Of a DNA stretch of 6,165 nucleotides, positions 1 to 5,340 are shown one piece after another. The notes under the pieces are model-generated. The model had not been told where the DNA came from. It saw only the letters and a list, made by a program, of their open reading frames with translations, and did not search any database. The translations under genes and the position numbers were made by a program. Numbering within the stretch: the first letter of the stretch is position 1; every line of letters begins with the position of its first letter. The stretch comes from Roseburia sp. (GTDB taxonomy: Bacteria; Bacillota; Clostridia; Lachnospirales; Lachnospiraceae): the NCBI GenBank assembly GCA_017626625.1, contig JAGAIK010000432.1:1-6165 (forward strand), in the 5' to 3' direction.

Positions 1-805
1 CATCTCCGTAAGGGTCGTCCTCCTCATAAACCGGACCTCTCCATGCCGCTAAATATGCCATTCCCATGGTATAGTCCCCGCCCTCATGCTGGTCTATTTC
101 AAAATCATTAGAAAGGGTCATATGGTCCACCGAATACTGCACCCGCTCCTCCGGCAGCAAAACAGATTCCATGGCGCCTAACGCCGCAAAGGACCAGCAG
201 GTGCCATAATTTCCCTGGTTGCGCACCTCTGCCACTCTTCCTTTTTCCCGCAAATCATATTTCACCGGCACAATGGTGGTGCTGACGGAATTATCCGACG
301 CCAGCGCCTGGTTTTCCTGCATATCCCAACTGTAAGTATAATCCAGATACGTGGACAAATCATTGAGGCTGACATAATACTGCCCCTCTTTTTCTATCAG
401 TGGGGAAACGATTTCCTTTTTCTCCCCGTTGACCTTTACCGTATCTTCCCCCGTGAGAAATTCCAGCTCGCTGGAATGCTTTTCCACTAAAAGCCGTTCC
501 CCGTCGTACACATGGGCGCTGCAGTTTAATGCCTCCCGCAGGATATTCACCGGAACCATAATGCTTAAATTATCGTCCATAAAAAAGGAATATTCTTCAT
601 TGGTATATTGCTTATTGTCGATGACCACCGACAATAAATTGTCATTGACGCTGGAGGCAATCAGGGGATTCCAGGTTTCCGCCTGCAAATCACCGCCGCG
701 GAAGCTGGCAACCTGTTCATAGCCCGAAAAAAATGTATGATATTTCATCAAAAGAGTAATCGCCACAATTCCTCCAAAGGCAATAAATCTTTTTGAATAT
801 GTCAT
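1..805 (-). CDS. Papain-like (C1A) cysteine peptidase with N-terminal membrane segment and CuAO-N1-like stalk domain, 3' end missing
   Basis: The frame is open from an ATG at 805 to the window edge (268 codons), so the C-terminus is missing. Residues 5-6 are Lys-Arg, followed by a hydrophobic stretch at about 7-26, which suggests a signal peptide or signal anchor and action at or outside the membrane. Residues about 52-160 resemble the copper-amine-oxidase N-terminal (stalk) domain of Firmicutes surface proteins (VVIDNKQY, MVPVNILREAL, YVSLNDLSTYL). The peptidase domain starts near 178 (VPVKYDLREKG). It shows the oxyanion-hole Gln197 and nucleophile Cys203 in NQGNYGTCWSFAALGAMES, with the papain spacing of six. 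The later GGDYTMGMAYLAAWRGPVYEEDDPY matches the clostridial C1A branch often named lectin-like-domain protein. The catalytic His and Asn lie outside the window. A Shine-Dalgarno AAGGAG at 817-812 supports this start. The substrate is unknown; cell-wall or surface-protein turnover is only a guess. Confidence 0.9.
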   Translation of the reverse strand, partial: MTYSKRFIAFGGIVAITLLMKYHTFFSGYEQVASFRGGDLQAETWNPLIASSVNDNLLSVVIDNKQYTNEEYSFFMDDNLSIMVPVNILREALNCSAHVYDGERLLVEKHSSELEFLTGEDTVKVNGEKKEIVSPLIEKEGQYYVSLNDLSTYLDYTYSWDMQENQALASDNSVSTTIVPVKYDLREKGRVAEVRNQGNYGTCWSFAALGAMESVLLPEERVQYSVDHMTLSNDFEIDQHEGGDYTMGMAYLAAWRGPVYEEDDPYGD

Positions 806-1963
806 CTAGTTCTCCTTCTTGTCTCTTCTCGGCGGTTTCGGACCCATAAACTGGTAAAAATAGGTCTTTAACATTCCGTTATAAATCTTCCGGTTCTTGT
901 CCGCCTTTCTTCCGATATACCGCTCCGTGTCCTCATAGCTCGTAATCAGATACATGGACCAGGAATCCAAATTCCGGTATGCCTCCCCAATCTGCCCGTA
1001 AAGCTCCGGCAAATCCGCCTTATCCTCCAACCGCTCTCCATAAGGAGGATTGGTCACGATAAAACCGTATTTCTTCGGATGGTGCAACTGTGCCACCGGA
1101 CGCTGCTGAAAATGAATCAGGTGTTCCACTCCTGCACGCTTCGCATTTTCCCTGGCAGCCTTCACCACGTCCCCGTCAATATCGTAGCCCTGAATGTCCA
1201 CGGTGACATTTTCCTCCACCATATCCTGCGCTTCCCTGACGCACTCATACCAGAGCTTTCGGTCAATGAGGTTTGTCCACTGCTCCGCCGTAAACTCACG
1301 GTTCATGCCCGGTGCCATATTGGCAGCTATCATTGCCGCCTCAATGGGAAAGGTGCCGCTGCCGCAGAAGGGGTCCACCAGAACGCGGTCCGGCTTCCAG
1401 GGCGTTAAAAGCAGCAGCGCTGCCGCAAGGGTTTCCGTCAGGGGCGCCTTGCTGGTCATGGTGCGGTAGCCCCTCTTATGCAGGGAATCCCCGGAGGTAT
1501 CTAACGTCACCGTCACCTCATCCTTTAACAGAAAGATACGTACCGGATAGGGAGCGCCATCCTCTTTGAACCAGTCCGTACGGTATTCCTGCTTTAACCG
1601 CTCCACCATGGCTTTTTTTACAATGGACTGAATATCCGAGGGGCTAAAGAGCTTGCTCTTGATGGAAGAAGCCTTCTTCACCCAGAATTTCCCGTCGGCA
1701 GGAATATAATCCTCCCAGGGCAGCGCCTTAATCCCCTGAAAGAGTTCTTCAAAGGTGGTGGCGCGGAAACGTCCCACCTGAATCAATACCCGCTCCGCTG
1801 TCCGTAAAAAAATGTTGGCACGGCAGATTGCCTCCTCATCGCCAAGAAAGGTCACTCTGCCGTCCTCCACACGCTCTATTTCATAACCAAGGTCATATAT
1901 CTCCCGTTTTAAAACTGCCTCTAATCCAAAATGGCAGGGCACTACCAACTCATATGTCTTCAT
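806..1963 (-). CDS. rlmL: THUMP-domain class I SAM-dependent RNA methyltransferase (RlmL/YpsC type)
   Basis: The predicted role is a cytoplasmic methyltransferase acting on 23S rRNA; in E. coli the homologous N-terminal half of RlmKL makes m2G2445. The 385-residue length fits the stand-alone YpsC-type proteins of Firmicutes rather than the ~700-residue fused RlmKL. An N-terminal ferredoxin-like region (FGLEAVLKREI) leads into a THUMP domain at about 60-155. Then come the hinge motif HKRGYR (162-167), the SAM-binding motif I DPFCGSGTFPIEAA (197-210), the acidic motif II residue in GYDID (259-263), and the catalytic NPPYGERL (305-312). The basic tail is PKPPRRDKK. NPPY has led to this family often being mislabelled as DNA adenine methylase. 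The start at 1963 has AGGAG at 1973-1969, five bases upstream, and a clear promoter at 2061-2030. Family assignment is firm; the exact modified nucleotide is inferred from homology. Confidence 0.93.
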   Translation of the reverse strand: MKTYELVVPCHFGLEAVLKREIYDLGYEIERVEDGRVTFLGDEEAICRANIFLRTAERVLIQVGRFRATTFEELFQGIKALPWEDYIPADGKFWVKKASSIKSKLFSPSDIQSIVKKAMVERLKQEYRTDWFKEDGAPYPVRIFLLKDEVTVTLDTSGDSLHKRGYRTMTSKAPLTETLAAALLLLTPWKPDRVLVDPFCGSGTFPIEAAMIAANMAPGMNREFTAEQWTNLIDRKLWYECVREAQDMVEENVTVDIQGYDIDGDVVKAARENAKRAGVEHLIHFQQRPVAQLHHPKKYGFIVTNPPYGERLEDKADLPELYGQIGEAYRNLDSWSMYLITSYEDTERYIGRKADKNRKIYNGMLKTYFYQFMGPKPPRRDKKEN

Positions 1964-2029
1964 CTCATCTCCTACCGCTTCCTGTCACAAAGCTTTCTCT
2001 TCGTTCTATTTATGTTCTGATGACCTAGT

Positions 2030-2061
2030 ATTATATTATCCGTTCTAAATTTCCCTGTCAA
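2030..2061 (-). promoter_or_regulatory. Sigma-A-type promoter for the rlmL-type gene
   Basis: On the minus strand a perfect -35 box TTGACA lies at 2061-2056. It is followed after 17 bases by TAATAT (2038-2033), which overlaps a perfect TATAAT at 2035-2030 (20-base spacing) and a GATAAT at 15-base spacing. Whichever -10 is used, transcription should start near 2022-2027. That gives a leader of about 60 bases before the ATG at 1963 and would also serve the downstream peptidase gene. I saw no riboswitch or strong hairpin in that leader. Confidence 0.8.
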
Positions 2062-2083
2062 TCGTTATTCACGCAGATTCCGC

Positions 2084-2140
2084 CTGCCCTTTTTTTCCAG
2101 ATGAGCTGCTGCCACTTTTATCTGCCCTTTCTTTCCAGAT
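2084..2140 (-). repeat. Pair of 19-bp direct repeats at the 3' end of the rhodanese gene
   Basis: The 19 bases at 2084-2102 and 2122-2140 match at 18 positions and lie 38 bases apart. The upstream copy on the minus strand encodes the last residues of the rhodanese protein (LERKGR). The second copy lies after the stop codon, before the rlmL promoter. It looks like a small local duplication of the gene's 3' end. No terminator-like hairpin is seen in this gap. Confidence 0.6.
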
Positions 2141-2429
2141 AGGGCTTCATTGCCTGTATTCCTCCCACTACCGTGTACACCTCATAACCTGCCTGGGATA
2201 GTTTTCTTGCCGCTAACAGGCTGGTACTGCCGTATTCGCAGTATAAAATCAGCGCCTTTCCCCTGGGAAAACGGTACAGCCACCTGTCGATTTCCTCATA
2301 GGGGCAGTTGACCGCTCCCCTGTAATGGTACTCCCTGTAGTCCTCCCTTTCCCTCACATCTATGACAACCGCTCTCTTCTGAAAAAGAATATTCGAAATT
2401 TCCCGTGGATGAATTGTATAAAATGCCAT
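2118..2429 (-). CDS. Single-domain rhodanese-like protein
   Basis: This 103-residue protein is one complete rhodanese domain, the usual length for a stand-alone GlpE/PspE-like form. It would be cytoplasmic, as no signal peptide is visible. The fold is marked by VVIDVREREDYREYHYRGAVN (about 21-41), where the DVRE and GAVN segments are typical. The active-site loop CEYGSTS starts at Cys64, the expected persulfide-carrying residue. It is followed by AARKLSQAGYEVYTVVGGI (73-91), the usual C-terminal helix and VxxGG turn. Presence of the Cys suggests sulfurtransferase activity; the donor and acceptor are unknown. The start at 2429 has GAGGGGG at 2440-2434, four bases upstream. An intrinsic terminator sits immediately before that site and no good promoter lies between them, so expression may depend on readthrough. 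The neighbours do not point to a specific sulfur pathway. Confidence 0.9.
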   Translation of the reverse strand: MAFYTIHPREISNILFQKRAVVIDVREREDYREYHYRGAVNCPYEEIDRWLYRFPRGKALILYCEYGSTSLLAARKLSQAGYEVYTVVGGIQAMKPYLERKGR

Positions 2430-2440
2430 ATTTCCCCCTC

Positions 2441-2480
2441 TATAGAAAAACAGATTACAAAGAGGTTTCTCTGTAATCTG
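2441..2480 (-). terminator. Intrinsic terminator between the Asn-rich gene and the rhodanese gene
   Basis: The arms CAGATTACA (2480-2472) and TGTAATCTG (2459-2451) form a 9-bp stem. A further 3 bp (GAG/CTC) continues it after a two-base AA bulge, leaving a four-base loop. On the minus strand it is followed by TTTTTC (2450-2445), the classic U-run. It would end the transcript of the small Asn-rich gene about 60 bases after its stop. It finishes only a few bases before the rhodanese ribosome binding site, so a leader attenuator is also possible. The plus-strand U-run is weaker. Confidence 0.75.
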
Positions 2481-2541
2481 TTTCTTCTGCGAAAGATTTT
2501 ACTCTTTCTATCCTATGCTCTTTTTCCCCTGCCGTGACAAA

Positions 2542-2727
2542 CTATCTGCAGTTAGAACCTGTGGAATTCTGTCCGTTGCTGTTCTGTCCGGAGTTGTTCT
2601 GTCCGTTGCTGTTCTGTCCGTATCCGTTAGATGCTTTGTTGGATGCTTTGTTAGAAGCCTTGTTTTTAGAACTGTTCTGCTCGTAATTGTTCTCGTATCC
2701 GTTCTGTGTATCTGCGTTTCTTGCCAT
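2542..2727 (-). CDS. Small Asn/Gln/Ser/Gly-rich repeat protein of unknown function
   Basis: I do not recognise a named family. The 61-residue protein has 17 Asn, 10 Ser, 7 Gly and 6 Gln, almost no hydrophobic residues, and no signal peptide or membrane segment. After MARNADTQNGYENNYEQ come three NKAS units and then four xxGQN units, ending in NSTGSNCR with a single penultimate Cys. The start at 2727 is chosen because GGAGG (2737-2733) lies five bases upstream; an in-frame ATG at 2739 (65 residues) is less well served. The composition recalls gamma-type small acid-soluble spore proteins, which are Asn/Gln-rich and repetitive, but no SASP signature or clear sigma-G promoter was found, so that is only a hypothesis. 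It has its own spacer upstream and a terminator downstream, which suggests a monocistronic unit. Codon-aligned repeats and the strong ribosome binding site argue that it is a real gene. Confidence 0.7.
   Translation of the reverse strand: MARNADTQNGYENNYEQNSSKNKASNKASNKASNGYGQNSNGQNNSGQNSNGQNSTGSNCR
2566..2625 (-). repeat. Four 15-bp tandem repeats encoding xxGQN
   Basis: Four units lie at 2566-2580, 2581-2595, 2596-2610 and 2611-2625. On the plus strand they share the core TTCTGTCCG with a variable five-base end, and the first and third units differ at only one base. On the minus strand they encode GYGQN, SNGQN, NSGQN and SNGQN. The unit is a multiple of three bases, so copy changes by slippage would keep the frame. 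Confidence 0.85.
2629..2664 (-). repeat. Three 12-bp tandem repeats encoding NKAS
   Basis: Units at 2629-2640, 2641-2652 and 2653-2664 each encode Asn-Lys-Ala-Ser on the minus strand. The copies differ only at a few, mostly synonymous, positions (AAA/AAG, GCA/GCT, TCT/TCC). They adjoin the xxGQN repeats, so two repeat families sit side by side in one small gene. Confidence 0.8.
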
Positions 2728-2743
2728 GTTTTCCTCCATTCTT

Positions 2744-2759
2744 GTGCCCTCTTCGGCAC
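2744..2759 (-). promoter_or_regulatory. Short hairpin just upstream of the Asn-rich gene's ribosome binding site
   Basis: Arms GTGCC (2759-2755) and GGCAC (2748-2744) enclose the loop GAAGAG, seven bases before GGAGG. A second potential stem lies upstream, CTTGCTG/CAGCAAG at 2795-2773 with a nine-base loop. Neither has a U-run, so they are leader structures rather than terminators. A role in message stability or translation is only inferred. Confidence 0.35.
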
Positions 2760-2886
2760 TCTTGTTTATTTACTTGCTGCATTGCTTTCAGCAAGGATAT
2801 TATTTGAGGGAATGCAAAAAAATATACACAGACTTATTTTTTAATTGCTTTTTATTTTTGAATGGGCTATACTGTTTTTGTGACAT

Positions 2887-2906
2887 GTAATAACAAACGT
2901 TATTAC
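2887..2906. repeat. Perfect 8-bp inverted repeat, possible operator
   Basis: Arms GTAATAAC (2887-2894) and GTTATTAC (2899-2906) are perfect reverse complements with an AAAC spacer. No U-run follows on either strand and the arms are AT-rich, so a DNA-binding dimer site is more likely than a terminator. It lies about 160 bases before the Asn-rich gene and overlaps a weak -35-like TTGTTA on the minus strand. Confidence 0.5.
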
Positions 2907-2947
2907 TGTCGCTTTTATACCCCTTATTAATTATTTATACTCCCCTC

Positions 2948-2983
2948 AGAAAAAGCCATGTGACAACTCACATGGCTTTTTCT
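2948..2983 (-). terminator. Strong intrinsic terminator after the CNBD-like gene
   Basis: A perfect 16-bp stem (2948-2963 with 2968-2983) and a four-base loop lie 21 bases past the stop codon of the 765-residue gene. The GC core GCCATGTGA/TCACATGGC is flanked by A5 and T5, so the structure can work in both directions. It closes the coaBC operon and insulates the small gene that follows. Confidence 0.9.
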
Positions 2984-3004
2984 ATCATTTCTTCTGCCGC
3001 TCTA

Positions 3005-5302
3005 TTACAGGGAGTAATAATCTAAATTCTCTTTCAGTTCTGCATTAATCACTCCGCCCGCTTTCACGTACTTGTCATATACGCCCTGTATCCGCTGTAC
3101 TTTCTTTGCCGTCTGCAAATCATAACGGTGCAGCCCGCTGGTATACATGGGATTGGCTTTCAATTCCTCGCGAATCGGCTTTGCAAAAGGACAATAGGTC
3201 AGTAAAATCTCCCTGGAAACCTTATTCAGACGGAAGCTTCCCTTGGATTCATATTTTACCCAGTTCTGGTAATCTTTTACAAAAACCTCCCGGTAGTTAT
3301 TTTTTCCACGCACTAAAGCGCTCTTGATTTTCTCCTTGGCATCCGTGGAAAGCTCATGGTTCTTCCGGTAAAACTGAATATAATCGCAGTACTCTGACGT
3401 GAGGGACCTGTCACGGATATCATTCCAGTGAACGCCCTGAATCTTCCGGCACAGCTCCCAGCGGAATCTTCCGGTGGTGTCAATCATCATATCGTCTAAG
3501 TCTACCGCGGTAAAAATCGGGAACATAAACCGTGCCGGGGTATCTCTTTTCACCCCTGCCGTCTCCTGCCACATCTGCGCCCTGGTTCCTGCGTTGGGCA
3601 TCAGGATAATGTTCGGCAGCACCTCTTTCATTACCGGCTCACGGTTAATCCCTCTCTCCGGATCCGAAAATATGGTTTCCCGGTAAAATACAGAAAAATC
3701 AATTTTGCGGATATTATTCAACGCCTCATCTATCTTCTGCACGGTTACTAACATCTTATCAATGGAATTAATCAGGTCATTCTCCCCGAGAATCGGACAG
3801 AAAGTTGAAATTCTTCCATAGGTAATGCGGTTTCCGGAGGTAAACATATTCTGAATTTCGAATTTTATCTTCATTTCCCGGTTGCCGGCATACTCCTTTA
3901 CCTGCTCCGGTCTTATTTTTCCTGTTTTCCGCAGCTCCGCAAGATAGCCGGTATAATCTAAATCAAACTCATTTTTGGAGGGCTCGTTTTTCCCCTCATA
4001 AATGGATTTCAGCCAGGAAAAAATAGTAAATACATGGTCCGAATTACATCGGTCTAAGTGTTCCGTCAGGTCATAGAGAATATTGGCATTTTCCTCTCCC
4101 ACCATCTGAACGTCCATAAAGCCGAAATTTAAGAACATTTCTACGATAGGGGTCGGTCCTTCCTTATCCTTCATCACCTTCATAAATACCCTATAATAGG
4201 TGTCATAAAACATCTGGGAAATCTGCTTGCGCAATCCAAAGGCTTCCGCATCTGTGGAGAGCATATCCGGCAGGTCACGGTATTTCTGAATCAGTGTCCG
4301 AACCTCCTCCACCTTCGTTTCCTCAAATCCGGCATAGGTCAGAATATGTGCCAGGCAGTCCTCGCCGCTCTCTTCGCCGTCCTCATCATCCCATTCCTCC
4401 CCATCCGACAGGTTGTCCTCCGCCTGCGGCGTTGCATATCCGCCCGCAGCAGCAGAGAAATCATGGGACTCATATTCCCCGATGCGCTCACTCACTAATT
4501 TTTCATCATAAATATTTAATTTTCGGATAACCTCCGCCATCTTATCCATGCGCTCCCGCAGGGCTTTGGTATCGTAATGATTCGCTTCCGCCTGAATCAG
4601 CAGTTCAAAATACAGATGGAACATATCATTCCCGGATTCCGACAGCAGGACATCCCGGTTATATTTCAGATAATCCACCATCTCGATAATTCCCTGGGTC
4701 ACACGTCTGGTCTGATAGGAAGCCTCCATAATCGCACCGATACAAAGACTGTCATCCTTCTGCATCAGTTGTACATAAGCCTCTAAATATCCCTTCATCA
4801 GGCTGGTACTGTTATTTACCTCCCAGTTTTCCGCCTTGTGCACCATATCTAAGGGCTTAAAGTTATCCATTCTGGTAAAGCTCTGTCCATCAAGCCGAAG
4901 CTGGCTGCAAATCAGGGTATAATCGTTGTACTCACTCTCTGCAAAAGAGTGGAACTGGCGCACCAGATTCCGAAAGCCTGCGTAAGTCTCAAGCAGTCTC
5001 TGTCTCTGCTTTAATGCAGCCCGAAGCAGCACTCCCCGCATACTCTCCTGACCGTTTAACACCTTTATCAGGTCATCTGCCGTATCATAGGGAAATACCG
5101 CCAGTACAGAATCCTCACGCGCCACATAATCGCACAGGTAACGCTCGCTCTCCGAAACACCGACGATACCGTCCTTCTCTAACACTACCCTAGCATAAGA
5201 ATTTCTCTGCACCACAGAGCCTTCCAAAATCAAATACCAGGCTTTTACCTTCTCATTTTGTTTTGCAATAATCTGGTTCTTCTGTACTTTTATTGTCTCC
5301 AT
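3005..5302 (-). CDS. Large protein with degenerate N-terminal cyclic-nucleotide-binding-like domain, function unknown
   Basis: The first ~95 of 765 residues look like a CNBD/Crp beta-roll: IIAKQNEKVKAWYLILEGSV (11-30, the family's 'yxIlxGxV' strand), then GIVGVSES and a closing helix. The phosphate-binding cassette (FGE followed by RxA) is not recognisable, so cNMP binding is doubtful. Residues 96-280 appear mostly helical. An acidic linker at 295-315 (13 of 21 Asp/Glu) separates them from a long C-terminal region at about 316-765. That region contains striking segments such as NIILMPNAGTRAQMWQE (564-580), RFMFPIFTAVDLDDMM (591-606) and FRWELCRKIQG (613-623). I know no function for it. No DNA-binding HTH, signal peptide or membrane segment is seen, so it is probably cytoplasmic. 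The start has GGGGAG (5313-5308) five bases upstream. It lies 30 bases after coaBC and likely shares its transcript. Confidence 0.85.
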   Translation of the reverse strand: METIKVQKNQIIAKQNEKVKAWYLILEGSVVQRNSYARVVLEKDGIVGVSESERYLCDYVAREDSVLAVFPYDTADDLIKVLNGQESMRGVLLRAALKQRQRLLETYAGFRNLVRQFHSFAESEYNDYTLICSQLRLDGQSFTRMDNFKPLDMVHKAENWEVNNSTSLMKGYLEAYVQLMQKDDSLCIGAIMEASYQTRRVTQGIIEMVDYLKYNRDVLLSESGNDMFHLYFELLIQAEANHYDTKALRERMDKMAEVIRKLNIYDEKLVSERIGEYESHDFSAAAGGYATPQAEDNLSDGEEWDDEDGEESGEDCLAHILTYAGFEETKVEEVRTLIQKYRDLPDMLSTDAEAFGLRKQISQMFYDTYYRVFMKVMKDKEGPTPIVEMFLNFGFMDVQMVGEENANILYDLTEHLDRCNSDHVFTIFSWLKSIYEGKNEPSKNEFDLDYTGYLAELRKTGKIRPEQVKEYAGNREMKIKFEIQNMFTSGNRITYGRISTFCPILGENDLINSIDKMLVTVQKIDEALNNIRKIDFSVFYRETIFSDPERGINREPVMKEVLPNIILMPNAGTRAQMWQETAGVKRDTPARFMFPIFTAVDLDDMMIDTTGRFRWELCRKIQGVHWNDIRDRSLTSEYCDYIQFYRKNHELSTDAKEKIKSALVRGKNNYREVFVKDYQNWVKYESKGSFRLNKVSREILLTYCPFAKPIREELKANPMYTSGLHRYDLQTAKKVQRIQGVYDKYVKAGGVINAELKENLDYYSL

Positions 5303-5313
5303 CGCTTCTCCCC

Positions 5314-5340
5314 GGCAGCCAATCCCCCCGGATTACTGCC
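5314..5340 (-). promoter_or_regulatory. Intercistronic hairpin overlapping the coaBC stop codon
   Basis: The outer arms GGCAG/CTGCC (5340-5336 and 5318-5314) and inner arms AATCC/GGATT (5334-5330 and 5325-5321) form a 10-bp interrupted stem with a GGGG loop on the minus strand. It includes the coaBC TAA at 5335-5333 and ends directly before the next gene's GGGGAG site. There is no U-run, so it may affect coupling or stability of the message rather than end it. Confidence 0.4.

Larger units (their letters stand above)
2740..2947. other. AT-rich intergenic spacer upstream of the Asn-rich gene
   Basis: No credible gene is seen in this stretch. It holds the 8+8 inverted repeat at 2887-2906 and the leader hairpins at 2744-2795. 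No promoter is convincing: TTGTTA overlapping the inverted repeat, with an AGTATA 17 bases downstream, is a weak sigma-A candidate. GTATA boxes are present, but none has a CATnnTA partner at the spacing expected for a sigma-G promoter. Confidence 0.6.

Noticed and set aside
429..722. Plus-strand frame of 97 codons
   Set aside because: It is antisense to the peptidase gene, which has a clear domain match and ribosome binding site; the plus-strand product has no recognisable features.
2566..2664. Possible CRISPR-like array
   Set aside because: The units are 12-15 bases, adjacent without unique spacers, and codon-aligned, so they are coding tandem repeats.
2508..2759. Alternative minus-strand 83-codon frame with DRTATDRT repeats
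   Set aside because: Repeats whose length is a multiple of three keep all frames open. This frame lacks the well-placed GGAGG that serves the ATG at 2727.
2515..2844. Plus-strand 109-codon frame with a very hydrophobic product
   Set aside because: It lies opposite the repeat gene, and its hydrophobic LSV pattern is simply the antisense of GQN/NS codons. No ribosome binding site precedes it, and it crosses the small gene's leader.
2740..2947. Sporulation (sigma-G) promoter for the Asn-rich gene
   Set aside because: Several GTATA boxes occur, but none has a CATnnTA box 17-18 bases downstream, so I could not support it.
4294..4530. Plus-strand Pro/His-rich 78-codon frame
   Set aside because: It is the antisense of the acidic linker region of the CNBD-like gene, and no ribosome binding site is seen.
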